Origin: Verrucomicrobiaceae bacterium
GTDB lineage: Bacteria > Verrucomicrobiota > Verrucomicrobiia > Verrucomicrobiales > Verrucomicrobiaceae
Reading direction: 5' to 3'
Assembly (NCBI GenBank): GCA_027484445.1
Contig: JAIXSY010000024.1
Location: 62,001-126,000 of the forward strand
Length of the DNA: 64,000 bases
The notes below the pieces were generated by a model that worked only from the letters and a program-made list of their open reading frames with translations, made no database searches and had not been told where the DNA came from. Positions within the stretch are counted from its first letter, which is position 1, and every line of letters starts with the position of its first letter. Position numbers and translations under genes: made by a program. Of the stretch, positions 25,294-35,500 are shown in pieces.

Positions 25294-26967
25294 TCACTCG
25301 CCCGGACGCCATTCTTCGGTAGCGAACTTGAAGGCCTGCTCCAGTCCGACGAGATCGGTGCTGGGGCGCAGGGCTTCGAAGGCGGCGCTTTCCTTCTGGA
25401 TCTCGGCCTCGTTGTAGTTGAGGGCTTTGACCGAGAGGCCGATGCGGCGCTCGACTTTGTCCACTTTGATGACACGGGCTTCGACTTCGTCGCCCACATT
25501 GAGGACGTCTTTGACCTTGGCCACGTGCTCTTCGCTGAGCTGGGAGATGTGGATGAGGCCGTCGATGTCGCCATCGAGCTCGACGAAGGCACCAAAGCTG
25601 GCGATCTTGGCCACTTTGCCCTTGACGATGTCGCCCACTTTGAAGCGGGTGTCGATGATGCTCCAGGGGTCGGTTTCGAGCTGCTTCATGCCCAGGCTGA
25701 TGCGCTGGTTGGCCTTGTCGATGCCGAGAACGACGGCATCCACTTCCTGGCCTTTCTTGAGCATTTCGGACGGATGGTTGACCTTGCGTGTCCAGCTGAG
25801 GTCGGACACGTGGATCATGCCATCGATGCCTTCTTCCAGCTCCACAAAGGCACCGTAAGCGGTGAGGTTGCGGACAGGACGCTTGAGCTGCGTGCCGATC
25901 GGGTAGCGAACGTCGATGTCATCCCAAGGATTGGTGTCGAGCTGGCGCACGCCGAGGCTGATCTTGCGCTCGTCGGTATTGATGCCGAGAACGACTGCTT
26001 CGAGTTCCTGGCCGACATTGAGCACGTCGGAAGGACGGGCGATGCGCTTGACCCAGGAGAGCTCGGACACGTGGACGAGACCTTCCACGCCTTCTTCGAT
26101 TTCGACGAAGGCACCGTAAGCGACGAGCTTGGTGACTTTGCCGCGCACGCGCTGACCGACGGGGTAGCGGGCTTCGATGTTTTCCCAAGGGTTGTTCTGG
26201 AGCTGCTTGAGGCCGAGGGAGACACGCTCCTTCTCGCGATTGACCTCGAGGATGAGGAGTTCGAGCTTCTGACCGATGCCCACCAGTTCGGTAGGATGGT
26301 TGAGGCGGCCCCAGGACATGTCGGTGATGTGGAGCAGTCCGTCCATGCCATTGAGGTCCACGAACACACCGAAGTCGGTGATGTTCTTGACCACGCCGAT
26401 GACTTTGTCGCCAGGGGTGACGGAGTCGAGGAACTTCTGGCGCTGTTCGGCACGCTCGGCCTCGATGACTTCGCGGCGGGAAAGGACGATGTTTTTGCGG
26501 TCGTCGTTGATCTTGACGATCTTGAACTCGAACACCTTGCCGACGTATTCGTTGAGGTCCTTCGGCGGGATGATGTCGATCTGGCTGGCGGGAAGGAAAG
26601 CTTCCACGCCCACGTTGACGGTGAGACCGCCTTTGACGACGCTCTTGATCTTGCCTTTGACGAGGCCGCCATCGCGGAAGACGGAGGCGATCTTGTCCCA
26701 GTTTTGCTTGTAGGCTGCCTTCTCTTTGGAGAGGACGACCATGCCTTCGTCATTTTCCAGTTTCTCGAGAAGAACTTCGACTTCGTCGCCGACTTGGATG
26801 TCTTCGTCTTCGAACTCGTTGGCGGGGATGGCTCCTTCGGACTTGTAGCCGATGTCCACGAGGACGACCTGGGGTTTGATCTCCAAAATGCGGCCCTTGA
26901 CGATGGAACCTTCGGAGAGTTCACGGAAGGATCCTGCGATCATCTCCGCGAGTGTTAGTGCGCTCAT
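25294..26967 (-). CDS. rpsA: 30S ribosomal protein S1
   Basis: A 557-residue protein with six consecutive S1 (OB-fold) domains, each beginning with a glycine-valine pattern: GSIVKGRILEIKPQVVLVDIG, GGLVKGKIKSVVKGGLTVNVG, GDKVIGVVKNITDFGVFVDL, GQRVRGKVTKLVAYGAFVEI, GTQLKRPVRNLTAYGAFVEL and GDIVKGKVAKIASFGAFVEL. Length and domain number equal Escherichia coli S1, which unwinds and recruits mRNA at the 30S subunit. ATG 26967 (MSALTLAEMIAGSF) is chosen; the frame stays open further upstream, but that sequence is not S1. A role in initiation without Shine-Dalgarno sites would fit the weak ribosome-binding sites in this genome. Confidence 0.97.
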   Translation of the reverse strand: MSALTLAEMIAGSFRELSEGSIVKGRILEIKPQVVLVDIGYKSEGAIPANEFEDEDIQVGDEVEVLLEKLENDEGMVVLSKEKAAYKQNWDKIASVFRDGGLVKGKIKSVVKGGLTVNVGVEAFLPASQIDIIPPKDLNEYVGKVFEFKIVKINDDRKNIVLSRREVIEAERAEQRQKFLDSVTPGDKVIGVVKNITDFGVFVDLNGMDGLLHITDMSWGRLNHPTELVGIGQKLELLILEVNREKERVSLGLKQLQNNPWENIEARYPVGQRVRGKVTKLVAYGAFVEIEEGVEGLVHVSELSWVKRIARPSDVLNVGQELEAVVLGINTDERKISLGVRQLDTNPWDDIDVRYPIGTQLKRPVRNLTAYGAFVELEEGIDGMIHVSDLSWTRKVNHPSEMLKKGQEVDAVVLGIDKANQRISLGMKQLETDPWSIIDTRFKVGDIVKGKVAKIASFGAFVELDGDIDGLIHISQLSEEHVAKVKDVLNVGDEVEARVIKVDKVERRIGLSVKALNYNEAEIQKESAAFEALRPSTDLVGLEQAFKFATEEWRPGE

Positions 26968-27216
26968 TAGCTTGTTGTTGGGTTGGGAGTGCCGGTAGGG
27001 GTGAACCGCGCGCGACCTTCCACTCCTGAGGGCTGCGGCGGGCTTTCGCCCCACATGGCCAGAAGGCCAGGAGGCAAGAGGGCCGCGAAAGTCGGGGCAA
27101 AAGTGGTTTTGGCAAGGGAAAAGGCAGACCGGCAAGACCCGGCACCACTGGACGTGCATTTGGCAGAATCCATCGGGTGCAACATTGGCATTCCTGGGTT
27201 TGTTGATGGCTTCCTC

Positions 27217-28536
27217 ATGCGCATTCCTGCTCTTCTTTTCCTTCTCAGCGTTGGCTTTTTGCAGGCGCAAAAGGCTCCTTACGATGTCTTTCCTCCGGCG
27301 GAGCCGCCCTACTACCGGGTGCGTTATGAGGCCTCTCCCGAACCGGGTGGGCTGATTTTTCCCGTGAATTACACGATCTGGGTGCCGCCGGGCGTGAAGG
27401 AGCTGCGCGGCGTCATCGTTCATCAGCACGGCTGCGGTGAGGGGTCGTGCAAATCCGGCCTGACCGGTGCCTATGACCTGCACTGGCAGGCGCTGGCGAA
27501 GAAGCACCAGTGCGCGCTGCTTTCCCCCTCCTATGAACAGCCGGACAAGGCGGACTGCCAGAGGTGGTGTGATCCGCGCCATGGCTCGGGCGCGGCTTTT
27601 CAGCGGGGGCTGGCGGATCTCGGGGCGAAATGTGGCCACCCTGAACTGGCGCGCGTGCCGTGGGCCCTGTGGGGTCACAGCGGCGGCGGGCACTGGGCTG
27701 GGGGCATGGTGCTGACCCACCCTGAGCGCGTGGCGGCCGCTTGGCTTCGGAGTGGAGTGCCGCTGCTGACCGCAGATGAAAAGCGCACCACCATCCAGCC
27801 CCACCAGCTGCCAGAGGCAGCACTGAAGGTGCCGATGATGTGCAACCCTGGCACCCAAGAAGGCGTGACGGTGAAGCAGGGCCGCTTCGCAGGTGTGTGG
27901 CCTGCGAACGAGACCTTTTTCAAAGCCGTGCGTGGCCGTGGTGGCCTGATTGGCGTAGCGGTCGATCCCCTGACCGCTCACGAATGCGGCAACGCCCGCT
28001 ACCTGGCCATTCCCTGGCTAGATGCCTGCCTGACCGCGCGCCTGCCCCGCCGTGCTGGGGAACCTTTGAATCCGATGCCGACCGAAGGCAGTTGGCTCGC
28101 CGCACTGCTCAGCACCGATGCCCACCCCGCTCAAGCATTCCAAGGCGAGACCAACCAAGCCGTCTGGCTGCCGAATGAAGCCACCGCCAAAGCCTGGCAG
28201 CACTATGGGAAAGACACGCAAATCCCGGATGCCACGCCACCCCCAGCACCGAAAAACGTACGGGTGGTCGATGGCGAATTGTTATGGGAAGCCGAGGCCG
28301 ATCTGGAAAGCGGACTGGCCCATTTCATCATCGAGCAAGAGGGCAAAACGCTGGGCACCGTGCCTGCACAACCGAAAAACCCCTTCGGACGCCCCTTGTT
28401 TCAAGGCCTGCAATACAGCGACACGCCGGCCTTTCCCCTGGTGCAGATGCGCTTTCCCATCCCCAAGGCAGAAGCGGGCAGCCCACCGAACTATCGCGTG
28501 ACAGCGGTGAACACCGTGGGTTTAAAGTCTCACTGA
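27217..28536 (+). CDS. Secreted alpha/beta-hydrolase fold protein
   Basis: From ATG 27217 the 439-residue protein begins with a signal peptide ([17 protein letters not shown]). It shows an alpha/beta-hydrolase core: [48 protein letters not shown], and the nucleophile elbow [20 protein letters not shown] (GHSGG). A later His ([23 protein letters not shown]) could complete the triad. The last 90 residues ([32 protein letters not shown]) form a fibronectin-III-like beta domain. Likely a periplasmic or extracellular esterase/acyl hydrolase; substrate unknown. It is divergent from rpsA and 50 bp upstream of the JetA-like gene. Confidence 0.85.
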   Translation: MRIPALLFLLSVGFLQAQKAPYDVFPPAEPPYYRVRYEASPEPGGLIFPVNYTIWVPPGVKELRGVIVHQHGCGEGSCKSGLTGAYDLHWQALAKKHQCALLSPSYEQPDKADCQRWCDPRHGSGAAFQRGLADLGAKCGHPELARVPWALWGHSGGGHWAGGMVLTHPERVAAAWLRSGVPLLTADEKRTTIQPHQLPEAALKVPMMCNPGTQEGVTVKQGRFAGVWPANETFFKAVRGRGGLIGVAVDPLTAHECGNARYLAIPWLDACLTARLPRRAGEPLNPMPTEGSWLAALLSTDAHPAQAFQGETNQAVWLPNEATAKAWQHYGKDTQIPDATPPPAPKNVRVVDGELLWEAEADLESGLAHFIIEQEGKTLGTVPAQPKNPFGRPLFQGLQYSDTPAFPLVQMRFPIPKAEAGSPPNYRVTAVNTVGLKSH

Positions 28537-28586
28537 GCAGCCCTCGGCACGATCTGCCCCCAAGCGCTCCGCCTTTCTCTCGCTTC

Positions 28587-30065
28587 ATGCCTTCCGACAG
28601 TCTTTCCTCACGACTCAGCCGCAGCGTTTCGGCGGACTTTTTCCGCCCCCTGGCCCGGCCTTCTGCGCCCGTCTATGTGGACTGCGCGGATCGTCTGATC
28701 GAGGAAGCAGGCGAGTCAGGTCGGCTCACGCATCGTGAAACCGCAGAGATCATCCGCGAAGTCATCTCGCGGCATCCGCTTTCACTGCTCGCTGAAGATG
28801 AAGGTGCGGCTCTGCGCGATGCTCGACAGCGCGCGGGTCAATTTTTCAATCGCCTCATCGCCGCCGGTTGGCTGGAAGATCAGACCCTAGGCCTGCACGA
28901 GCGCTGGGCCGTCATCACCCCAGGCCTGCGCCCCATGCTGCGCATGCTGCGCGATCTGGCAGAAGATCGTGTGGAAGAGCTAAAGACCTTTGCCGATACC
29001 CTGCGCGGCCTTTGCCAAACCCTCGAAGAACGAAACATCCTGGACCCCCAGGTGCGCACCCCCGAGGAACTGCGATCAACGATTACCGATCTCTCGCAGC
29101 GGCTAGCGCACGCGATCGAGCAATTGCACGCCGTGGAAAAAATCGTCACCGGTTTTGAGCAGCGGCAAAGGCAGACCGCGACCGCAGCGGACACCTTGAG
29201 CCTACTGTATGAAGAATTCAGCCGAGGCCAGCACATGGTCTGCTACGATGCCCTGCGCCGCGGCGGCCTGCTGATGCGGATCGAGAACGCCCGCGCGGTC
29301 GTCTCCAGTCGTCATGACGATCCGCTCATGCGGGAGCGCCTGGCCACCGGTCTGCGTGAGCACTACGGCTACGACGACAGCGACTCCTACGACCACGCCG
29401 TCATGTCCCTGACTCGGCTAGAGCGCGATCTCGGCGGGCTAAAACGGCGCGCAGAGGCCATCGACCTGCGCATGGCCGCCTTCAACCGCCTCAGCCAGCA
29501 GCGCTACCGCTACCAGACCGAACTGCGTGGTCGCCGACCCGAGATCGTGAAAGCCTACTGCGAGTCCGTGAACGCTGCGCACGCGGGCGGGCGCTTTTCC
29601 GAACTAGCAGGGCAAGCTGCCGACTTCAGCCCTCGCTGCCTAGAGACGCGCTTCTTTTTCGGCATCGACTCTCTCTACAAACCACGCCGCACCAAGCAAC
29701 CGGCCGACCTCAGCTTTAGCATCGCCGGAACCGCCCAGCAGAGCGAGGATGACGTGCTCGCCGCTTGGAAGGAGCGCCAGCGCCTCGCCCTCACGCCCCA
29801 GCGCGCCGCAAAGCTCGTCGCCCGTCTGCTCCCCGAGAAAAAAGCCGAAACCAGCACCCAAGACCTTACGCTGGACAGCACCGATGATCTCCTCGACCTA
29901 CTCGCCATCGTAGCCTACCAGCACGCGCCAGCCCTCGCAGGCAAGCGCATCCGCTGGAGCGTCGATGGCCCACGCCGCCGCCACGGCCTGGAGCCGCATG
30001 TCATCGAGCAAGACAGCCTCGTGGGCCATCGTGTGGAGCGATTCGCGATCACAAGACTGGGGTAA
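28587..30065 (+). CDS. JetA-like (Wadjet / MukF-type kleisin) protein, orphan
   Basis: A 492-residue protein from ATG 28587. The N-terminus resembles a winged-helix region (FFRPLARPSAPVYVDCADRLIEE, AGQFFNRLIAAGWLEDQTLGLHERWAVITPGLRPMLRMLRDLAEDRVEELKTFADTLRGL). Long coiled-coil helices follow (LSQRLAHAIEQLHAVEKIVTGFEQRQRQTATAADTLSLLYEEF; LTRLERDLGGLKRRAEAIDLRMAAFNRLSQQRYRYQTELRG), then PQRAAKLVARLLPEKK and a C-terminal winged-helix-like end. This matches my memory of JetA of the Wadjet anti-plasmid SMC system. The other Wadjet genes jetB, jetC and jetD are absent nearby; what follows is decayed DNA and a VapBC pair. It is therefore either a remnant of a Wadjet locus or a solitary kleisin. Confidence 0.6.
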   Translation: MPSDSLSSRLSRSVSADFFRPLARPSAPVYVDCADRLIEEAGESGRLTHRETAEIIREVISRHPLSLLAEDEGAALRDARQRAGQFFNRLIAAGWLEDQTLGLHERWAVITPGLRPMLRMLRDLAEDRVEELKTFADTLRGLCQTLEERNILDPQVRTPEELRSTITDLSQRLAHAIEQLHAVEKIVTGFEQRQRQTATAADTLSLLYEEFSRGQHMVCYDALRRGGLLMRIENARAVVSSRHDDPLMRERLATGLREHYGYDDSDSYDHAVMSLTRLERDLGGLKRRAEAIDLRMAAFNRLSQQRYRYQTELRGRRPEIVKAYCESVNAAHAGGRFSELAGQAADFSPRCLETRFFFGIDSLYKPRRTKQPADLSFSIAGTAQQSEDDVLAAWKERQRLALTPQRAAKLVARLLPEKKAETSTQDLTLDSTDDLLDLLAIVAYQHAPALAGKRIRWSVDGPRRRHGLEPHVIEQDSLVGHRVERFAITRLG

Positions 30066-30130
30066 GTGGCTGCCTCCCAAGCGCATCGGTGCCCAAGCGC
30101 CGATTCGGATAGAACCCGGATTCCGAAGTT

Positions 30131-30152
30131 CCCCTGCATGAGGGGCATTTTT
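30131..30152 (+). terminator. Probable Rho-independent terminator after the JetA-like gene
   Basis: CCCCT and AGGGG (30131-30145) pair around the loop GCATG and are followed by CATTTTTG, a short T-run. It lies 66 bp after the stop of the JetA-like gene. Confidence 0.5.
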
Positions 30153-30274
30153 GTCCGAATGAATTTTGCACAGCTCGAAGCGCGGCTGGCCTAGGCCAAT
30201 GGATCCCAAAGCCAGCACACGACTCTGCTCCAAGCACACACCCTTCTCTGTCAGCAGCGAGCGGTTCGCTCATT

Positions 30275-30330
30275 GCGCCGCAGGGCGCAGCCATTCAGCT
30301 GCACCAGCTTTGGATTGCGCCCTGCGGCGC
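30275..30330. repeat. 15-bp perfect inverted repeat
   Basis: GCGCCGCAGGGCGCA (30275-30289) is complementary to 30316-30330, with a 26-bp loop. Each arm is itself nearly palindromic. There is no T-run. It lies in a roughly 735-bp stretch (30066-30800) that otherwise holds only a LacI-type remnant. Confidence 0.8.
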
Positions 30331-30513
30331 TGTCACGGCACCGCATTTCTCTCTACATCCCGCATCCGGCGCTGGTGTCGGCAGGTGCGGCGCAATCACC
30401 GCACGACAGCCAGATGGCGTTGCCGTGCAGATGAGGGGGAAAGTCACAAGACGCTTAAAATCAACGCCATTCATCCCAAATTCCGAAGTGTCCGAGTTCT
30501 GAAGTGTCTCTTT

Positions 30514-30657
30514 CTACAAAGGTTCTCCCTTCAAAATGAGCTCCCGCTTCACCGCCGCACCCTTCGGCGCCCCGCACAGCACCCTCGACATCGTCACGAT
30601 CGACACGCCGATGACTCGGGCGATGTCTTTGAGCGTGGGCGAGCAGGTCGAGGGCAT
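30514..30657 (-). pseudogene. LacI-family regulator N-terminal remnant
   Basis: The minus strand encodes PTLKDIARVIGVSIVTMSRVLCGAPKGAAVKRE, the complete helix-turn-helix of LacI-family repressors (usual form TLKDIAREAGVS-TVSRVLN). It then stops at 30514 after LILKGEPL. The sugar-binding part of about 280 residues is missing, so this is a truncated gene. It lies just before the VapBC pair. Confidence 0.7.
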
Positions 30658-30800
30658 GGTGTTAGGATACACAGAGCCGTTCGATGTGGCTCCAAAACTA
30701 GCGCCAATGGACAATCACCGTCCGATTCGCCCGACGAAGTCCGCCATGTTCAGGGCAACCGCCAGATTGACGGCATTCAATATGCCGTCAAAATGTTGGC

Positions 30801-31073
30801 ATGATTCGAACCCAGATCCAACTGCCGGACGATGTCTTCGCCAAGGCTAAGAAAGTGTGTGAAGCCCGCGAAATCTCGCTCGCCGAGCTGGCCCGTCGCG
30901 GCATCGAATACATCCTCAGCGTCTATGCCCAGGAGCCAGGAAAGCCGGAGGAATGGCAATTGCCCAAGCCCAGGAATCTCGGTTGGAAGGGCCTCAGCCA
31001 CGCTGAAATCAAAGAGCAGGCCCAGCTCACCACCAACGAGCTGATGCACACCGCCAAATCCAAGCGCGCCTGA
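30801..31073 (+). CDS. VapB-type antitoxin (ribbon-helix-helix)
   Basis: A 90-residue protein. MIRTQIQLPDDVFAKAKKVCEAREISLAELARRGIEYIL is a ribbon-helix-helix DNA-binding pattern, and the tail (PKPRNLGWKGLSHAEIKEQA) is the disordered part that would wrap the toxin. It lies 2 bp upstream of a PIN-domain gene, the standard VapBC order. The antitoxin would neutralise the RNase and repress the operon. Confidence 0.85.
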   Translation: MIRTQIQLPDDVFAKAKKVCEAREISLAELARRGIEYILSVYAQEPGKPEEWQLPKPRNLGWKGLSHAEIKEQAQLTTNELMHTAKSKRA

Positions 31074-31075
31074 CC

Positions 31076-31513
31076 ATGCTCTCCATGGATACCAACCTGC
31101 TGCTGTATGCCTACAACGAGGCGTCACCGTGGCACGATGCAGCCTATGCATGGCTGAGTTCCATCCAGCGGGATGAAGACGTGGCCATCTCCGAGTTCAT
31201 CCTGGCCGAGTTCTACGGTCTGCTGCGCAATCCTTCTGTGCTGAAGCATCCACTCGCCGCCGCGGAAGCCGTCGAAGTCATCCAGACCTACCGCAATCAC
31301 CCTCGCTGGCGCTTGATCGGCTTCCCCACCGAGAGTCGCCCACTCCATGACGCCCTCTGGAAAAAAGCCACCGCCCAAACCTTCGCCTTCCGCAAACTCT
31401 ACGACACCCGCAGCGCCCTCACCCTCATCGCCCAAGGCGTCACCGAGTTCGCCACCGTGAACGTGAAGGACTTTGAAGGTATTGGCTTTCGGAGGGTTTG
31501 GAGTCCTCTTTAA
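31076..31513 (+). CDS. VapC-type PIN-domain toxin
   Basis: A 145-residue PIN domain: MDTNLLLYAYNEASPWHDAAYAWL holds the first acidic residue, ISEFILAEFYGLLRNP the second, and LYDTRSALTLIAQGVTEFATVNVKDFEG the later acidic cluster. VapC proteins cut specific RNAs when free of antitoxin. The frame begins MLSMDTN; the second Met (31085) is the usual N-terminus. The stop is followed at once by the start of the Lit-like gene. Confidence 0.88.
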   Translation: MLSMDTNLLLYAYNEASPWHDAAYAWLSSIQRDEDVAISEFILAEFYGLLRNPSVLKHPLAAAEAVEVIQTYRNHPRWRLIGFPTESRPLHDALWKKATAQTFAFRKLYDTRSALTLIAQGVTEFATVNVKDFEGIGFRRVWSPL

Positions 31514-31519
31514 GTGACA

Positions 31520-32444
31520 ATGTCGCACAAACTTGATCCATCTGAAACATGCCGCCTTCTTCTCTTCGAAGCAGCGCCTGAGCGCAGGCTTGAAATTGAA
31601 GAACTATGGCAACGGTGCGTGCCTTCTTTAAAAGTGGAAAGAGAGAGTAGTGGAGTCAGGCTTTTTGTGAAAGGCGACGGCCTTCACGTTGATCCAAAGA
31701 CTTTTGAAGCTTTCTGGCTGATTGGATTTGCAGCTTGGCGATCAATCGAAACCTACGCCCCGACGATTGTGTTAGCATTGATAAGCGGGAGTCAGCTTTC
31801 TGAATCTTGGCATAGCGATGATCAGATTGCGCAGGTGGAAATGGACTACAAAGCTCTGATTGGGCACTCTAGATCGTTGATACAAGAGCCTAATTTGGCC
31901 GGATTCGACTGGCCATCAGACATTCCTCAGCCAACTCTGGATCGAAGCAAATTGCCGAACGAGCAAGACAGAGCAGTCTTTGATCTTATCCATTTGGCCA
32001 TAGCTTTCGCCATTTCTACACGAGTTAAGACATCTCAAGTTTATTGCTGAGAGCGACAGCCCAACGGATCGCCGCGAGGAAGAAATGATGTGTGATGTCT
32101 GGGCGAGATCATTCCTGACTGAAAAGCTGGCCAAGTATGCTGAATCCGAGGGATTAAGCTACGAACAGGTTCTGAAAAAACGATCGATGGGCTTGGCTCT
32201 AGGTGCCCTTATTCTTCATGAAGTCACTTCAGAAACAGATCGGTGGGGCAACAGTTGTTACCCAACGATTTGGGAGCGGATACAAGCAATTGCCTCTGGC
32301 ACAAGCTTATCAGATGAGTTAGTCTTTTGGTTGTATGCTTCTTGCCTGCTGGTCGGCATATTCCGAGGTTCGCACAGGCCGCTTGATGTCAGTTTCTCCA
32401 ACTATCGTGAACTGGCGGAGGGGCTAATTGCGAGGAGCATTTGA
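31520..32444 (+). pseudogene. Frameshifted Lit-like phage-exclusion zinc protease
   Basis: The first frame from ATG 31520 (MSHKLDPSETCRLLLFEAAPE) runs through LIHLAIAFA and then leaves frame. Removing one base from the TTT near 32013-32015 restores AILHELRHLKFIAESDSP and joins the frame that continues with MMCDVWARSFLTEKLAKYAE to the stop at 32444. The rebuilt protein is about 307 residues with HELRH (HExxH zinc-protease motif) at about 167-171. E. coli Lit, a phage-exclusion protease (peptidase U49) of 297 residues, has its HExxH at 160-164. This position match, the AT-rich composition and the adjacent VapBC pair support the call; overall similarity is not checked. The break may be a true mutation or an assembly error. 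Confidence 0.6.
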
Positions 32445-32537
32445 TGCACTCAACGCACTGATGTTAACATATCACTCTAACCCGCACATCTCTGCTGAGA
32501 TGTGCTCCATGGAGGGCGTTTAGAGTGCTCCACTTCC

Positions 32538-35500
32538 ATGATGAAAGTCATTCTCTCCCTTTTCGCCCTGATGGTGCCGCTGGTGTCGGCGCAGAGCCTT
32601 CTTCCCACCAACTGGGACCCGGCGCTCGCGGGTGACATCGTGATGCGTCGTCTCGTGAATACCTCCGCGCCGCAGGTGAAGGGGGCGCATGATGCGGAGT
32701 TTGTCTGTGTGGGCGAAAAGGCTTACCTCGTGGCCGAGGCGAACGATGTGAAGGCGGGCGAGAGCGCGGGCTGGCCGTTCATTTATGCCACGATGTCGAT
32801 CGTGAACCTCCCCACGCTGAAAACTGAGCGCGTGATCGATTTCGCGAAGAGCGAGCAGAAGTTCGAAAACGAGACGCTGCCCGTCGGCGCGTGTTTTGTG
32901 CCGCGCATCCTCCAAAAGGATGACAACACGCTGCGCTGCTACTTCACCAGCGAAGATCCGGGCAAGCGGCAGTCGCAGATGTGGTATCGCGACTTCGATC
33001 TGAAGCGCGGCGAGTTCGCGCCGACCATCCACAAGGCCAGGCTGAAGACCGCGGCGGGCACCTTTGACTTCCAACCGCAGCATTTTCATGCCGACGCAGC
33101 CGCGCAGGGTTTTACCAAGAAGGCCAGCGACTCCTCCTTCTTCATCTTCGACTCCTTCAAGCGCTTCGACGGCAAGCTCTACGTCGCGTTGAACAACTTC
33201 ACCGGAAAGCAAAACGCGCTTTCGCTTGTGCACGACGACCTCGCGACGTTTGAGGTGCTCGGCCACTTCAACGAGCCGCAGGCCGAGCAACTGAGCGAGT
33301 CTGCCGTGAACCGCCTGCCCGACGGCACCTGGATGGCCATCTGCCGCAACGACAAGGGCAACTACCACTTCACCACCAGTCGCGACGGCAAAACGTGGAC
33401 CACCGGCAAGCCCCTGCCGCAGGTGCCAAACGGCGCGAACTCGAAGCCGACCTTCGACCAGTTCGGCGGCGTCTATTACCTCGGCTGGCAGGAGGCCACG
33501 CGCGTGCAAAACGTCGGACGCAGCATCTTCAACGTGGACATCTCCCGCGATGGCCAGACGTGGCAGCGCAAATACCGCTTCGAGACGCCGAAGTCCTTCC
33601 AATACCCCACCTTCCACGAGCACAACGGCACGATCTGGCTCTGCGTGACTCAAGGCGACACCTCCGAGAGCCGCAAAGAGCGCATCATGTTCGGCAAGCT
33701 CGAGTCCGTGGGCGAGTTCGAGCCTCAAACCGGCCAAAAGCGCATCGAATGGCCCGCACCACCGCCACCCGAGCCCGCCTTCATGAAACCCGGCGTGAAG
33801 CTCTTCACCGACCGCGAGTATGTGATCGAAGAAATGCCCGCAGCCGTCCAAGACCTGCCCTTTCATCGCACCAGCATCGAAAAGCTCGATGTCACCGTCA
33901 CCAAGCCCGGCACGCTTTTCGCCCTCACGCCGACCATTCGCCCGAAAGCAGCAACCCAAGAGGAAGCGCTGCGAAAAGCCGGTTTCACCAAGGTCGATGT
34001 CCCCGAAACCCAACTCTTCCCCGGCGAGATCAATCGCGTGAGCCTGTATCGCAAAGCGGTGAAGGACGGTGAGCGGCTTCAGTTCAAGAAGATGGTGCTG
34101 CTGGTGCTCGCGGAGGGCGCGATGGTTCAGGAGATGGATGGATTGACTCCTTCCGTGATTTTGAAACCCGGTGCGGAGTTTCAAGACGATGCTCGTGGCG
34201 GCGCGATGATCATCGGGATGGATCGAACGGCGAAGGGGCGCATCTGGGGCTGCTGGACGGGCACGGGGGACAAGCACGATGGCTATTTCCTGCTGGCGAC
34301 GAGCGATGACGGCGGGGAAACGTGGTCGAAGCCGCGGGTGGCGGTGGGGGCGCGGATGGAGGCAGCGCAAAAGATCAGCGGCGCGCTGGTGGGGAATCTT
34401 TGGACGGACCCGAAGGGGCGGTTGTGGCTCTTTTTCGATCAGCAGCTCGGTGATCCGCAGAAGCGCATCACGAACTGGTTCATGCGCTGCGATGATCCCG
34501 ATGCGGCGGAGCCGGTGTGGAGCACGCCGGTGATGTTTACGGAAGGCTGCACGCTGAACAAGCCGACGGTGCTCAAAGATGGCGCGTGGCTGCTGCCAGT
34601 GTCGGACTGGCATCAAAAAACCTGCCGTGTGTTTGCATCGACCGATGAAGGCGCGACGTGGAAGGAGCGCGGAAGTTTGCAGTTCCCGGATTGGGAGTTC
34701 GACGAGCACATGATGATCGAGTTGAAGAGTGGTGCAGGCGTCCCGCCTGCTGCAAAGACAACCCCAGGCGAGACGCCTGGACCCCATTTGTGGATGCTCG
34801 CCCGCACGAAGGGGCAGCCACACGAGAGTTTTTCCAATGATGGCGGCAAGACGTGGAGCGAGCCGAAGCAAGCAGCGACGGTGCAGAATGTGAATGCGCG
34901 CTTCTTCCTGCGTCGGCTGAAATCGGGGCGCATCCTTTTGGTTAAGAATGGTTCGCCTGCGGAGCGATTGACGAAGCGAACACACATGAGCGCGTGGCTT
35001 TCCGAAGACGAAGGCCAGACGTGGAAGGGCGGTCTGCTGCTCGATGAACGCAATGCGGTGTCGTATCCCGATGGTTTCGAAGCGCCGGATGGGCTCATTC
35101 ACATTCTCTATGATTGGAATCGCCACACCGACGCGGAGATCCTCATGGCAAAGTTTCGCGAGGAGGATGTGCTCGCGGGCAAAATCGTGTCGAAGGACGC
35201 GAAGCTGCTCATGCTGGCGAACAAGGCCACCGGCCCGAAGCCGGAGAAGCTCTACAACGGCATCGAACTGCCCGATCAATGGCCGCCGCGCTATCGCGAA
35301 CCGAGCGATGCGGTGATGGAGGTGCCGTATTTGAAGAAGAAGCCCAAAGTCATCCCCATCGACCTCGGCAGGCAGCTCTTCGTGGATGATTTCCTCATCG
35401 AGAAAACCACGCTGAAGCGGACCTTCCATCAGGCGAAGAAGTTTGAGGGCAATCCGGTCTTCAAAGCCGCAACGGAGCGTGAACTCGGCGCTGCCACGCA

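Noticed and set aside
25267..26958. A 563-codon open frame antisense to rpsA
   Set aside because: The sense strand encodes six clear S1 domains; the antisense product is a low-complexity D/V/L/F-rich shadow.
30740..30830. A tRNA-like TTCGAACCC stretch
   Set aside because: It is the first codons of the antitoxin gene (MIRTQIQ); no cloverleaf can be formed around it.
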